Positions 9,142 to 18,871 of a DNA stretch of 64,000 nucleotides are shown here, piece by piece. The stretch spans positions 124,001-188,000 of the forward strand of contig NZ_CP090898.1 in NCBI RefSeq assembly GCF_023078835.1, given 5' to 3'. Under the pieces are notes generated by a model that made no database searches, was not told where the DNA came from, and saw only the letters and a list, made by a program, of their open reading frames with translations. This DNA is from Synechococcus sp. NB0720_010 (lineage in GTDB: Bacteria; Cyanobacteriota; Cyanobacteriia; PCC-6307; Cyanobiaceae). The first letter of the stretch is position 1. Each line of letters starts with the position of its first letter. Both the position numbers and the translations under genes were made by a program.

Positions 9142-9846
9142 ATGTGCTTTTCAGCCTCCGCCAGTTTCACGGCATCGGCGGTTTTGATGCCGTTGGGGCT
9201 CTACAGCACCCACGTCGCACAGAAGACAGGAAAACGGGATTACATCCCACTGGCGCTGGTGCCCTTTTTCTTTGGGGTCCAACAGTTTGTTGAGGGTCTG
9301 GAGTGGACCGCGATTGACCAAGGCGGAGTGGAGCCGCTGAGCACCCTGGCGGGGCTGGGCTTCCTCTTTTTTGCCTACTGCTTCTGGATGATCTGGATTC
9401 CCTGGAGCGCCTGGTCAATCAGTCGATCGACGGATTCCAAGGGGCTGCAACAACGGCTGCGCTGGGTCGCGATTGTGGCAACGGTCTTGGGCATTGCCTT
9501 CTACTTGCCCATTTTGTTTAACCCTCCCGCTCTGCAGCCTGCGGTCCACAGCAACGGTCGTCTGCTCTATGACGTCTCCAATCTGCACAGCATTATCCAT
9601 AACTTCGTCAACACGGAGCCCGTGGGTGAGCTTGCGTATTGGGGCTTCATTGTTCTCCCCTTGATTGCTCTCTCTGATAAGGCCGTCAAATTGTTTGGGG
9701 TCCTGATCTTTGTCTCGATCTTCCTGACCTGGTTGACCTATAGCGCCACATTTAATTCGGTCTGGTGCTTCTATTGCGCTGTTCTTTCCATCTACGTCAT
9801 CTGGATTGTTAACCGGCCGGCCTTGCGTGCTGCATCCGGCCGCTAG
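9142..9846 (+). CDS. DUF6629 multi-pass membrane protein
   Basis: A 234-residue integral membrane protein with about seven hydrophobic segments. The start MCFSASASFTASAVLMPLG is a hallmark of DUF6629: the Cys-Phe-Ser-Ala-x-Ser start is followed by a helix and the FGVQQFVEGLEW motif (about residues 47-58). A charged His/Asn segment (NLHSIIHNFVNTEPVGE) lies mid-protein. No function is established. It heads a tight group of three membrane genes (gaps of 19 and 3 bases). Base composition here is visibly more T-rich than in neighbours, compatible with transfer. Confidence 0.75.
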   Translation: MCFSASASFTASAVLMPLGLYSTHVAQKTGKRDYIPLALVPFFFGVQQFVEGLEWTAIDQGGVEPLSTLAGLGFLFFAYCFWMIWIPWSAWSISRSTDSKGLQQRLRWVAIVATVLGIAFYLPILFNPPALQPAVHSNGRLLYDVSNLHSIIHNFVNTEPVGELAYWGFIVLPLIALSDKAVKLFGVLIFVSIFLTWLTYSATFNSVWCFYCAVLSIYVIWIVNRPALRAASGR

Positions 9847-9865
9847 TTGACGGGGGAGTTGAAGC

Positions 9866-10411
9866 ATGGGAGTCCAAGCAGCACTCGACGCTCTCGGTAC
9901 TTGGCTCGTTCAAACCGACGTGGGCCTCGGTTTGTTGCTCGTGGTGGGACTGTCAATGTCCCTCTCCCATGTCTTTTCTCTCCTTGCCAATCGCCTCAAT
10001 CGCCGCCAAATCATCATCCATCTGATTCTCGATGGCCTGATGCTTTCGGTGGCTTTCCTCTTAAGCAGCACCATTGACATGGTTCTGCTGGCCACAAGAG
10101 CCAGTGTTCCAGTCCACCCCAGTGCCTTTATTGATGGGGTGGCTGTGTGTTTGCTGCCGGCGGTCTTTTATTTGCTGGTGGCAGCGCCCTATGTCGGTGA
10201 AACCATCGGCTTTGTGATTTGGGTGCTGATGCACCTCAACGTGGTGTCGTTGTTGCATGTGCGCTTCGCTCTGCCCTACGGCGAGGCCTTGCTGCTGGCG
10301 ACTCCTGGCTATGCCGTTGCCGTGTTGCTTGTCTGGTTGTTGTTCCGCCAGAGCTGGCAGGCGGGATACAGCACCCTGGCCTCCCAACTGTCCGATGCCC
10401 ATGGGGCTTGA
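9866..10411 (+). CDS. Uncharacterised four- or five-helix membrane protein
   Basis: A 181-residue protein with four or five hydrophobic helices (around residues 20-42, 52-75, 90-112, 117-137 and 139-156) and short loops. The loop RLNRRQIIIH after the first helix is basic and therefore likely cytoplasmic. I do not recognise a named domain; a Yip1-like membrane architecture is possible but unproven. It sits between the DUF6629 gene (19 bases upstream) and the membrane-anchored hydrolase (3 bases downstream), so it is probably co-expressed and may form a complex with them. Confidence 0.65.
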   Translation: MGVQAALDALGTWLVQTDVGLGLLLVVGLSMSLSHVFSLLANRLNRRQIIIHLILDGLMLSVAFLLSSTIDMVLLATRASVPVHPSAFIDGVAVCLLPAVFYLLVAAPYVGETIGFVIWVLMHLNVVSLLHVRFALPYGEALLLATPGYAVAVLLVWLLFRQSWQAGYSTLASQLSDAHGA

Positions 10412-10414
10412 GTG

Positions 10415-11509
10415 ATGAACCGGTCATCCCCCGCTCAGCAAGCGGCGATCCAAGCCCAGCAACACAGCACTCGCTCGAGGCTCACTTTCATTGTCCTGGT
10501 GCTCGCCTTGGGGCTGGGGGTGAGTTGGTTTGGTGTGGGCCATGTGCTCTTGGCCCTGCGCTCGGTCTTGGATTGGGCTGACATCAACCTGCTCTTGCGT
10601 TGGTCTGGCTTGCTGCTGTTGGTCTTGATTCCGACGGCTGGCATCTATTCCCTGGTGACGCAATTTGCCTTTTGGGAGGGCTGGTTGGAGGGGCTCCCGG
10701 ATCCCACCGCCCTGTTCCCCACGTCCCCTGCGGCGGCTGAGCATCGCTGTTTTGTGGTGTATCTCGATGGGATTCACCAACTGGAGCGCGATCATCCGCC
10801 GCGGGTCTCGGCCTTTCTGCAGTTGCTGGATCAGCAGCTCAACCACTCCACCCGGTTGGTGAAGGGCTTAGAGGCCTACACAGTGCTGCCCGTGGCCCTG
10901 GCTCAAGACCTCGGCAGTGCCTGGTTTTGGCGTCGCTTGTTTGCCCTGCAAGAGGAGCATCCCAACGGCTGGATCCAGCTGTTGGCTGCCGTTTTGGTTC
11001 AAGCCAACAACGTGATCAAGGTGGGAATTTCCTCGGATCACCGCTACGGCCCGATCATGAATTACGAGCTGTCCCTCAAGATCGCGTTGCGGTTGGGGGA
11101 GGTCGGGTTTCGGCCTGATCAGGGCCAGCGCATCGTTCTGGTGGGCTACAGCGGTGGTGCTGAGATGGCGATGGGCGTCGCGGAATACCTCCGCCGCATT
11201 TGCCGTGCTCCAGTGAGCATCGTCAGCTTCTGCGGCGTGTTTAGTGGCAATCAACTGCTGAGCCAGCTCTCCAAAATCACAATGATCGTTGGGAGCCGTG
11301 ATCCGGTGGCGGCCTTTGGCCGCATTGCCTATCCGGGGCGATCACCGTTGCTACCCCTTTCGAATTGGAATCGAGCCCTGAAGCACTCCCGCATCGAACG
11401 GCGGGAGATCGAGGGTATGAACCACAACGGTTTGAGTGGCCCGTTTGCTGAATTGCACCGCGAGGCCGTCGTTGAGCAGATCGTCCAGGCGATTGAGTCA
11501 GAGGACTAG
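10415..11509 (+). CDS. Membrane-anchored alpha/beta hydrolase-like protein
   Basis: A 364-residue protein. Two transmembrane helices lie near residues 22-49 and 60-88, followed by a soluble alpha/beta-hydrolase-like domain. The nucleophile elbow VGYSGG gives Ser246; GSRDP gives Asp296 at the position expected for the acid; GMNHNG gives His337, so a complete Ser-Asp-His order is visible. Substrate is unknown. ATG 10415 is used, with a GTG at 10412 just before it. The 3' end overlaps the convergent gene 11498-12886 by 12 bases. Confidence 0.7.
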   Translation: MNRSSPAQQAAIQAQQHSTRSRLTFIVLVLALGLGVSWFGVGHVLLALRSVLDWADINLLLRWSGLLLLVLIPTAGIYSLVTQFAFWEGWLEGLPDPTALFPTSPAAAEHRCFVVYLDGIHQLERDHPPRVSAFLQLLDQQLNHSTRLVKGLEAYTVLPVALAQDLGSAWFWRRLFALQEEHPNGWIQLLAAVLVQANNVIKVGISSDHRYGPIMNYELSLKIALRLGEVGFRPDQGQRIVLVGYSGGAEMAMGVAEYLRRICRAPVSIVSFCGVFSGNQLLSQLSKITMIVGSRDPVAAFGRIAYPGRSPLLPLSNWNRALKHSRIERREIEGMNHNGLSGPFAELHREAVVEQIVQAIESED

Positions 11510-12886
11510 GGCCTGCTGGGTCAACCGGAATGGGCTGCTTTGGGGTTGTGAGGCTTTGAGGCGCCGTTTGGCATCGCGGCTGCCCTCCGCAAAGCAAAAG
11601 CCATCGTGGGGCAGCTCTGTGAGGGCGCGGCAATAGCGCTCACGGGCCCTGTGCTGTGACTCGTGCTGTAGCTGCAGTCCACGGGCTCGCTGCAGGAGTC
11701 GTTCTCGCCAGATGGCCCCGAGCAGGCAGGGGAAGAGGTCGCAGCGTCCGTCCATGGCCTGTTGCAACACCGCAGAGCTATCGATGCAAAATCCCAAGGC
11801 CCCATATCCCCCAAGCCAGAGCGCATCGGCATCGCTCTGCTGGTTGTGTATCAAGGCCATGATGTCGCAGAGATCCATCACCTCGAGGAGACGTTCAGCG
11901 CAGAACGGCTCCCCCAAGTAGCGGATCGTTCCATTCTCTCGGTCGTTCTGCCAGGGACGATGGAGATCGTTGAGGGCTTCCCAACCGCAGAGCCCCTCGG
12001 TGCCCTGGTAGTACTGCAGGCGGATGAGATCGTTGCCCCGCCGCCATTCCAGCTCCAGACAGCTGTGGGGAAGCAAGCTCTGGATGTCCTGCTCCCCCTC
12101 CCCAAGCAGTCCGGTGCGGATGGGGAGGGCCAAGGGCACCTGGCTGCAGCCCTCTGGATTGGGCAGGCTTGCCCCAAGTCCAAAGCTGGCCACACTGGCG
12201 CGCAGCTGGGCCTGAAGGCTCCAGCCCTCTTGCTGCAACCGGCTGAACCAGGCCCTGCAGCTGCTGGCTCCATCGATTTGCCACTGATCCTGCTCCAGCG
12301 CGTTGGCTGCGAGGCGATTGAGCACGCGGGCGGCCAGTGCGTTGCGCTCTCGCTCGCTGGCGGACTGTTCATGCTGCAGTCCTGCGTTATGCCAGATGAG
12401 CCCGCCGCTGAGGCGCTCGGCCTCTGTGCTGCCTACTTGAGGGTCTGTTGGATCAGTGCTTGATGGATTGAGCCGAAGGAGCTGCTCCAAGCTGCTGGGC
12501 AGGTCGGCGTCCTGTTGCCCGCGCCAACGGCCCATGGCAGCGGCGTGTTCCCCATTGAGGAAGTGGGGAAGCGCATCGGCCACCGCCCCAAGCAGGGCCG
12601 GAGTGAGCAGTTCGCGCTCCACGAGTCCGCTCAGGGTCTGCAAGCGCTGGGGCAAATCTGCCGGAGCCAATTTCCAGCCCTTGGGCAACAGCCAGAGCAG
12701 CGGCAGCAACTGTGGCTTGTGGAGCTGGTGGGCGAGGCGTTTGAGCCAATCCGATCGGGTTAAGCCTGAGCGAAAGACGCTCTGATCCAGGGCGTCTTCA
12801 AAGGCGAGCAGCGGAACGCTGCAGGACCAGTCCGGATCCAGCTCCAGGGGATCGGCAATAGAGGCGAGGGGGGAGCCTGAAGCCAT
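11498..12886 (-). CDS. Large uncharacterised protein
   Basis: About 462 residues, soluble, with no signal peptide or membrane segment and many Leu/Gln/Trp residues. No catalytic motif is recognisable. Segments such as PLLWLLPKGWKLAPADLP and LIRLQYYQGTEGLCGWEALND are distinctive but unfamiliar. The frame is fully open with normal codon usage, so it is a real gene; I believe it is a conserved hypothetical of picocyanobacteria but cannot confirm that. ATG 12886 gives MASGSPLAS...; an in-frame ATG at 12898 is the alternative. It lies downstream of the M3 peptidase gene, 38 bases away. Confidence 0.7.
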   Translation of the reverse strand: MASGSPLASIADPLELDPDWSCSVPLLAFEDALDQSVFRSGLTRSDWLKRLAHQLHKPQLLPLLWLLPKGWKLAPADLPQRLQTLSGLVERELLTPALLGAVADALPHFLNGEHAAAMGRWRGQQDADLPSSLEQLLRLNPSSTDPTDPQVGSTEAERLSGGLIWHNAGLQHEQSASERERNALAARVLNRLAANALEQDQWQIDGASSCRAWFSRLQQEGWSLQAQLRASVASFGLGASLPNPEGCSQVPLALPIRTGLLGEGEQDIQSLLPHSCLELEWRRGNDLIRLQYYQGTEGLCGWEALNDLHRPWQNDRENGTIRYLGEPFCAERLLEVMDLCDIMALIHNQQSDADALWLGGYGALGFCIDSSAVLQQAMDGRCDLFPCLLGAIWRERLLQRARGLQLQHESQHRARERYCRALTELPHDGFCFAEGSRDAKRRLKASQPQSSPFRLTQQALVL

Positions 12887-12924
12887 GGGGCGGCCCATCT
12901 CCCCCCATCCTGTAGGCCCTGGAC

Positions 12925-15045
12925 TTAGACGGCTACCAGGCCGGAGTGGCGAATCAGAGCATCGCTACTGGGTTGACGCCCCCGGAAGGCCTCAAACACC
13001 TGTTTTGGGTCAAGGCTGCCGCCAAGGCTCAGGACCGTGTTGCGGAAGCGGCGACCGGTCTCGCGAATTTGGTCTTCGTTCTCCAGGCCGACGTCCTCAA
13101 AGGCTGCAAAGGCATCGGCACTGAGCACCTCGGCCCACTTGTAGGAGTAGTACCCCGCCGCATAGCCGCCGGCGAAGATGTGTCCGAAGGAGCAGAGGAA
13201 CGCGTCCTCGTCGATGGGGGCCAGCACTGAGGTGGTGGTAGCGATCTCCCTTCGGAGGGCCTCCGGTGTCACATCGGACTCCGGCGTCCACTGGCTGTGC
13301 AGACGCAGGTCCACCAGGGCGAAGTGCACCTGACGCAGGGTCGCTGAACCGCCCATGAAGGTTCGTGCGGCCAGCAGTTTGGAGAATTCGCTCTCGGGTA
13401 GGGCCTCACCCGTTTGCCAGTGACGAGCCATTCCCATCAGGGTGGCGCGGTCATAGCACCAGTTCTCCATGAACTGGCTGGGTAGTTCAACGGCATCCCA
13501 CTCGACGCCATTGATGCCGGCCGCCTGGGGGTGCTCCACGCTCGTGAGCATGTGCTGCAGACCATGGCCGAACTCATGGAAGAGGGTCTCGACCTCGTCA
13601 AAGGTCATCAGGCTCGGCGTCTCTCCGACCGGCGCACTCTGGTTGCAGATCAAGTAGGCCACCGGCAGGACCACGCTGCCGTCAGTGCCCTTGGAGCGCA
13701 CCAGGCATTCATCCATCCAGGCGCCACCACGCTTGCTGCCCGGACGGCTGTAGGGATCGAGGTAGAAGCCAGCCACGGGTTGGCCTTGCTCGAGGATGCG
13801 GAAGAAACGCACATCCGGATGCCAGATCGGCGCCTCCCCATCGGCCGCCTCGATCCGGATTCCAAACAGTCGCTCGCTCAGGGCAAACAGCCCATCGAGC
13901 ACCTGCGGTAGGGGGAACCAGGGCCGTAGGGCTTCGCTGTCGAGTTCAAAACTCTCCTGGCGAAGGATCTCAGCCCAGTAGCTGATGTCCCAGGGTTGCA
14001 ACTCAGTCGCTTCTGGGGCGCCGTGGGCTTGGGCGCAGGTGGCAAGCGCCTGCAGTTCCTGCTGGGCAATCGGGTAGGCGGCGCCGCGCAGGTCCTCCAG
14101 CAGCGACTCCACGGCCTGCTCTGAATCGGCCATCTTCGAGGCAATGCTCAACTCCGCCCAGTTGGCAAACCCCAGCCGCTCCGCCTGTTGTCTGCGCAGC
14201 GTCAGGATCTCTTCGATCAGCGGCCAGTTGTTGAGGTCACTGCCGTCTTGACCTGAGGCACGGCTGACGTGGGCCTTGTAGACCTTCTCGCGCAGATCAC
14301 GCCTGCGGCTGTACTTCATGAATGGCACGTAGCGGGGCATGTCCAGCCCCATCAGCCACGGCCCTTGCTCAGCACTGGCGTCCTCGTCGCCGGCCTGGCG
14401 TGCCGCTTGGGCCAACTGCCCCAGCAGGCTTGCCGGTAGACCTTCGACCTCGGCGGCGTCCGTCAGTCGCAGGGTCCAGTGGTTCGTGGCATCGAGCACA
14501 TGGTTGCCGAATCGGGTCGAGAGTTCCGCCAAGCTCTGACTGGCACTGTTGAAGGCCTCTTTTCTGGCGCCACTGAGGCCGACCCCGCGCAGCTTCATGT
14601 CCCGAAGTTCGGCATCGAGAATCCGTTGTTGGGTGCCATCCAGGCCAGAGCGACCCGCCTCGAGTTGCTGCAGGGCGCGATAGATCACCTGGCTCTGGCC
14701 AGCACGGTTGCCGAATTGGACAACCGAGGCCTGTTGTCTGGCATGGGCATCCCGCAGCTCTGGGCTGTTGCAGACCCCGTTGAGGTGACTGACGACACCC
14801 CAGCTCCAGCGCAGCCGCTCACCCAGCCGCTGCAGTGGAGCCATCACATCGTTCCAGCTCAGCGTCTGGTTTTGCTCGAGTCTCTGGCCTAAGGACTGCT
14901 CGAGGGCCCCCAGTTCGCTTTCCAGGGCCTGCATCAACGCAGGGATGTGCTCGCTGACGGCGTCGGGGGTGATCGCTTCAAAGTTCGGCAGGCCCTCGCC
15001 CCGCAGGATCTCCGCTTGAGCGTTGGCAGCGCTGCTGACAGTCAT
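12925..15045 (-). CDS. prlC: M3 family oligopeptidase (PrlC/OpdA type)
   Basis: A 706-residue zinc metallopeptidase that degrades oligopeptides, including cleaved signal and transit peptides, in the cytosol. The thermolysin-like motif LFHEFGHGLQHML holds the two zinc-binding His and the catalytic Glu; the third ligand lies in the following GVEWDAVELPSQFMENW segment. The C-terminal HIFAGGYAAGYYSYKWAEVL is typical of oligopeptidase A. I chose ATG 15045 (MTVSSAANAQ); an upstream ATG at 15078 adds 11 atypical residues. Confidence 0.93.
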   Translation of the reverse strand: MTVSSAANAQAEILRGEGLPNFEAITPDAVSEHIPALMQALESELGALEQSLGQRLEQNQTLSWNDVMAPLQRLGERLRWSWGVVSHLNGVCNSPELRDAHARQQASVVQFGNRAGQSQVIYRALQQLEAGRSGLDGTQQRILDAELRDMKLRGVGLSGARKEAFNSASQSLAELSTRFGNHVLDATNHWTLRLTDAAEVEGLPASLLGQLAQAARQAGDEDASAEQGPWLMGLDMPRYVPFMKYSRRRDLREKVYKAHVSRASGQDGSDLNNWPLIEEILTLRRQQAERLGFANWAELSIASKMADSEQAVESLLEDLRGAAYPIAQQELQALATCAQAHGAPEATELQPWDISYWAEILRQESFELDSEALRPWFPLPQVLDGLFALSERLFGIRIEAADGEAPIWHPDVRFFRILEQGQPVAGFYLDPYSRPGSKRGGAWMDECLVRSKGTDGSVVLPVAYLICNQSAPVGETPSLMTFDEVETLFHEFGHGLQHMLTSVEHPQAAGINGVEWDAVELPSQFMENWCYDRATLMGMARHWQTGEALPESEFSKLLAARTFMGGSATLRQVHFALVDLRLHSQWTPESDVTPEALRREIATTTSVLAPIDEDAFLCSFGHIFAGGYAAGYYSYKWAEVLSADAFAAFEDVGLENEDQIRETGRRFRNTVLSLGGSLDPKQVFEAFRGRQPSSDALIRHSGLVAV

Positions 15046-15107
15046 CGTGGCTGAGGCAAGGGGCCTTGTTCGGCCCATTCCAGCTCAGGGACTGACGCTG
15101 CGGGGAA

Positions 15108-16739
15108 TTAGCCGAGGGCGGGTAGCCGAAGGGCCACGACGGCGTGCTGCGCCAGGTCGTTGGCAAGGGCCGTGGTGGTCGCCTCATAGAGATCAATCGC
15201 CACTCGAGGCCAGAAGCCAATCACGAGGGTTGGGACGAGCAGGGTGAGTCCAATGACCAGTTCCCTCGGCTTCATGTCGCCCAGGACCGCCAGCGCCGGG
15301 ATCCGGGGTCCAAAGAACACCCGTCGGCAGAGGCTCAATAGGTAGATCGGGGTCAACACCACACCGATGGCCGCCAGGACAACGGCGATCACCCGGAAGC
15401 CCACGGTGAAGCCGTCATTGCTCGTCACGCCAAGGAACACGGTGATTTCACTGACGAATCCACTCATGCCAGGCAGGGCCAGGGAGGCCAGGGAGCTGGC
15501 GACAAAAAAGGCGAAGGTGATCGGCAGAACCTTTGCCAATCCCCCCATGTTGGGGATCGAGAGGGTTTTGGTCCGCTCGTAGAACACGCCGGTCACGAAG
15601 AACATCGCGGCCGCGATCAGTCCGTGGCTGATCATCTGCAGCATTGCTCCGCTCATCCCCAGGCTGTCGATGGCACCGATGCCGAGCAGCACGAAGCCCA
15701 TGTGGCTGACGGAGCTACAGGCGATACGCCGTTTGACGTTGTCCTGGGCCAGGGCGTTGAGGGCGCCGTAGACGATGTTGACGATGCCCAGAACGATCAG
15801 AGCGGGGGCCAGCTGCAGGTGGGCCTCCGGCAACATCTGCACGTTGAAGCGCAGCAGGGCGTAGCCCCCCATCTTCAACAGCACCCCAGCCAGCAGCATC
15901 GAGACCGGGGCATTGGCTTCTCCGTGGGCATCGGGAAGCCAGGTGTGGAGCGGGAACATCGGCAGTTTCACGCCGAATCCCACCAGGAATCCCAGGTAAC
16001 AGAGCAGGCCGAAAAGGCCGCCTGGAGAGCGGGCAATCAGTTCGCTCAGGTTCAGGGTGAAGGGACCGTTGAGAGCCAAGGCCAGGCCGCTCAACAGGAT
16101 CAACAGCGAGGCCGTCGCTGTGTAAAGGATGAACTTGGTGGCCGCATATTGACGCTGCTGGCCGCCCCAGATGGCGATCAGCAGATAGACGGGAACCAAT
16201 TCGAGCTCCCAGGCCAGGAAGAAGAGCAGGAAGTCCTGGGAGAGGAAGACCAAGGCCTGGGCAGAGGCCTGCACAAGGAGCAAAGCGAAGTAGAGCCTGG
16301 TTTTGGTCTTGATGTTCCAGCTGGCGGCCACCGACAGCAGGGTGACCAAGCCAGAGAGCACCACCAGCGGTGCTGAGAGTCCATCGGTGGCGAGGGACCA
16401 CTCCAGGCCGATGGCGGGAACCCAGGCGAAACGCTCAACCAGTTGCAGCCCCGCGATCGAGCCGTCGTAGTGCTGGCTGTAGACGTAGAGCATCAGCCCT
16501 AGGTCAGCCAACAGGGTCGTCAGCGCAACCGTTCGCGGGAGCTTGGGGTCCGTGCCATCACCGGGCAGGAGCATCACCAGTGGCGCGATCGCGATGGGAA
16601 GCAGAGCGATCAGGCTGAGCCAGGGAAAGGTTGTTGGCGCCGCCAGCATTCCCTGGGCGAGAGCGGAGTCACCAAACGCGGAGCCGGGAATCGCAGCGGA
16701 CGCGGCCATCAGGGGCAGGTTGGCGTCCATCGCGTGCAC
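15108..16739 (-). CDS. ndhD: NAD(P)H-quinone oxidoreductase subunit 4 (NdhD)
   Basis: A 543-residue proton-pumping subunit of the thylakoid NDH-1 complex, used in respiration and cyclic electron flow. About 14 transmembrane helices are visible. Conserved MrpD-type antiporter motifs include [20 protein letters not shown] (with the key Glu), [21 protein letters not shown] and a helix with [12 protein letters not shown]. Cyanobacteria have respiratory (D1/D2) and CO2-uptake (D3/D4) paralogues; the lone position fits D1/D2, but I cannot prove which. It is downstream of thrB on the same strand, 145 bases away. Confidence 0.95.
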   Translation of the reverse strand: MHAMDANLPLMAASAAIPGSAFGDSALAQGMLAAPTTFPWLSLIALLPIAIAPLVMLLPGDGTDPKLPRTVALTTLLADLGLMLYVYSQHYDGSIAGLQLVERFAWVPAIGLEWSLATDGLSAPLVVLSGLVTLLSVAASWNIKTKTRLYFALLLVQASAQALVFLSQDFLLFFLAWELELVPVYLLIAIWGGQQRQYAATKFILYTATASLLILLSGLALALNGPFTLNLSELIARSPGGLFGLLCYLGFLVGFGVKLPMFPLHTWLPDAHGEANAPVSMLLAGVLLKMGGYALLRFNVQMLPEAHLQLAPALIVLGIVNIVYGALNALAQDNVKRRIACSSVSHMGFVLLGIGAIDSLGMSGAMLQMISHGLIAAAMFFVTGVFYERTKTLSIPNMGGLAKVLPITFAFFVASSLASLALPGMSGFVSEITVFLGVTSNDGFTVGFRVIAVVLAAIGVVLTPIYLLSLCRRVFFGPRIPALAVLGDMKPRELVIGLTLLVPTLVIGFWPRVAIDLYEATTTALANDLAQHAVVALRLPALG

Positions 16740-16884
16740 GGCTTTTGGGTATCGAGGGCGATGTCCCGTATCTGGGTTCAGCCCTCTAGGGACTCAACCC
16801 TCCTCCTACGGGAGGTGCCTATCAAGGAAGAAATCTACCAGTGAGACCGATCTGGTCTAGGCATTTCTACTCAGGTTGAGTGGC
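16740..16884. other. thrB-ndhD intergenic region with hairpins
   Basis: This 145-base gap holds two clean inverted repeats. Positions 16802-16806 pair with 16811-16815 (CCTCC/GGAGG, loop TACG), and 16844-16848 pair with 16854-16858 (AGACC/GGTCT, loop GATCT). Neither has a T-tract after it in either direction. It presumably holds the ndhD promoter and leader (minus sense), but no convincing -35/-10 pair was found. Confidence 0.35.
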
Positions 16885-17829
16885 CTAGGAGGGCAGGTGC
16901 TCCCAGCGGCTTCCAGCCTGGTGGAGCTGCAGCACCTGGGAGCGGGAGGCCACCCCCGCACCCTCCCAGGCCCGAACCATGGTTTTGCTGACGGCCACCG
17001 CCGAGTCTTCAGGGCAGAGGGCCAGGATGCTCGGCCCGGCGCCGCTGATGACGCAGCCCCAGGCCCCCGCTGCCATGGCGGCCTCGCGCACCTCCTGGCC
17101 CCCTTGGATCAAGCCCCAGCGATAGGGCTCGTGGATCCGGTCGTGCATCCCATCGGCGATCAGGTCGCCATTCCCGGTGCGTAGTCCCTGCAGCAGCAAG
17201 GTCAGGCATCCGAGGTTGGTCACGGCATCGGGAATGGAGATGGCCTTCGGCATGACCCGTCTGGCTTCGCTGGTGGACAGACGAATGGCCGGGATGGCCA
17301 CCACCACCATCACCTTCGGGTCCCATTCGCAACGCACCACGCGCCAGCGATGGGAGGCGGCTCGAGCGGTCAGGCAGAGGCCACCGAGCAGTGAAGGAAC
17401 CACGTTGTCCGGGTGACCCTCAATGTCGATCGCCAGCTCCAGCAGCTTCTCGCGACTGAGCTTCTCGCCGATCAGCGCGTTGGCCCCCATCAGGCCAGCC
17501 ACGATGGCTGTGGCGCTGCTTCCCAGTCCCCGTGCTGGTGGAACCGCCAGGCGGACCCGCGCTTCGACAGCAATCGGCTCTTCACCTGCTTCTTTCCAGA
17601 CCCGCTGGGCTGCGCGGTAAACGAGGTTGTCCGGGCCGCCCCGCAGGTGCGATCCCTCGCTGCCTTCGATCACCAGTTCAAACCGCTCGCCACTGCCTTC
17701 GATGCAGCGCATCTCGAAGCGGTTGTTCAGATCCAGGGCCGCTCCGAGGCAATCAAAGCCGGGACCCAAGTTGGCTGTTGTGGCGGGGACATCCACCACA
17801 ACCCCCTGTCCAATGCGGGGGCGGGCCAT
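16885..17829 (-). CDS. thrB: Homoserine kinase (ThrB)
   Basis: A 314-residue GHMP-family kinase that phosphorylates homoserine in threonine synthesis. The N-terminal VDVPATTANLGPGFDCLG signature and the ATP-binding glycine-rich loop PPARGLGSSATAIVAGL (about residues 96-112) are intact, and the C-terminal GHMP motif WGCVISGAGPSILAL is present. It lies in a minus-strand series thrS-glk-thrB-ndhD, 31 bases after glk. Confidence 0.96.
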   Translation of the reverse strand: MARPRIGQGVVVDVPATTANLGPGFDCLGAALDLNNRFEMRCIEGSGERFELVIEGSEGSHLRGGPDNLVYRAAQRVWKEAGEEPIAVEARVRLAVPPARGLGSSATAIVAGLMGANALIGEKLSREKLLELAIDIEGHPDNVVPSLLGGLCLTARAASHRWRVVRCEWDPKVMVVVAIPAIRLSTSEARRVMPKAISIPDAVTNLGCLTLLLQGLRTGNGDLIADGMHDRIHEPYRWGLIQGGQEVREAAMAAGAWGCVISGAGPSILALCPEDSAVAVSKTMVRAWEGAGVASRSQVLQLHQAGSRWEHLPS

Positions 17830-17860
17830 GCGCTCTGTTCTGCTGGGGTCAGTGTCCCAC

Positions 17861-18865
17861 TCAGGCGTTCAACAGCCGAGCCCGGCAAGCGGCACTGAAG
17901 AGTCCAGTCTCGCTGTCGATCAAGGCGTGGACAGGGATTTGTTCCACAACGGCGTTGAGCCGTCCTTTGTTCAAGAAGGCCCCAAGGAAGCGCTCTGAGC
18001 GCAACTCATCGAGCAGCTTGCCCGCTGTGCCACCTCCCAGCCAAAGCCCGCCATAGCAAAGGCTTTGCAGGGCAAGATCCCCTGCGCAGCTTCCGTAGGC
18101 CTCCAGCCAGAGATCCAGGGCTTTGCGGGCGAGGGGATCGCCAGCCGCGGCGGCCGCAGCGGTCGCCGCAGGCAACTCGGTGTCGGCCGTCTTCATCAGG
18201 GCATGGTTGCTTCCGTCGGGATGGGTGGCCAGGCGCCAGCGCATCACGTCGCCCAGTCCCGTGCCGCTCACCACCCGTTCAATCGAGAGGCGCGGCAGAC
18301 CGAACTCGGCCATCAGCCAGGTCTTCAGTTGCCACTGCTCCTCGTTGCAGGGGGCGAATTCGCCATGGGAGGCCTCGCTGGCCATGGCCTGCAAGCCCCC
18401 TGCCGTGGGCACTCCGATCGCTACCCCCAGACCGGTCCCGGCCCCAAGAATCGCGATCGGCGCCTTGGGGTCGCCGCCGCCCGCAGCCGGCTGCCGCAGG
18501 GTCGTCTGTTGCTCTGGCTGCAGGTGAGGCAGCCCATAGATCAGAACGGCAAAGTCGTTGACCAGCTCGAGCACCTCGAGCTGGCAGGCGCGGGCCAGTT
18601 CCACCTCATCCAGCAGCCACGGGAGGTTCGTGAGTTTCACCCGGCCCTGGCGCACCGGACCCGCAATCGCGAAACAGGCCTGGCGAGGTCGCTCGAAGCA
18701 GGACGCCTCCCCGTCGAGGAAGTGATTCACCAGGGCCGAGAAATCAGCCCAATCGGCCGAGACGAAACGTTGACTGGCCTTCTGAATCAGTGCCGTTCCT
18801 TCGACGCTGTAGAGGCCCAGCAGGGTCTTCGTGCCGCCAATATCACCGGCTAGAAGCGTGGTCAT
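17861..18865 (-). CDS. glk: Glucokinase (Glk)
   Basis: A 334-residue ATP-dependent glucokinase of the non-ROK bacterial family. Visible motifs are the phosphate loop LAGDIGGTKTLLGLY near the N-terminus, ACFAIAGPVRQGRVKLTNLPW, the catalytic Asp in ELVNDFAVLIYGLP, and ILGAGTGLGVAIGV. It feeds free glucose into central metabolism. The gap to thrS upstream is 6 bases, so the two genes are likely co-transcribed. A ROK kinase at 5863-6750 is a second potential sugar kinase. Confidence 0.93.
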   Translation of the reverse strand: MTTLLAGDIGGTKTLLGLYSVEGTALIQKASQRFVSADWADFSALVNHFLDGEASCFERPRQACFAIAGPVRQGRVKLTNLPWLLDEVELARACQLEVLELVNDFAVLIYGLPHLQPEQQTTLRQPAAGGGDPKAPIAILGAGTGLGVAIGVPTAGGLQAMASEASHGEFAPCNEEQWQLKTWLMAEFGLPRLSIERVVSGTGLGDVMRWRLATHPDGSNHALMKTADTELPAATAAAAAAGDPLARKALDLWLEAYGSCAGDLALQSLCYGGLWLGGGTAGKLLDELRSERFLGAFLNKGRLNAVVEQIPVHALIDSETGLFSAACRARLLNA

Positions 18866-18871
18866 CGGAGA

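Noticed and set aside
14317-14324. Another TTCATGAA near the middle of the prlC gene
   Set aside because: It is a single copy in coding sequence, not phased with others; a chance match.
16802-16858. Hairpins downstream of thrB as intrinsic terminators
   Set aside because: Stems are only 5 bp and no T-run follows on either strand.
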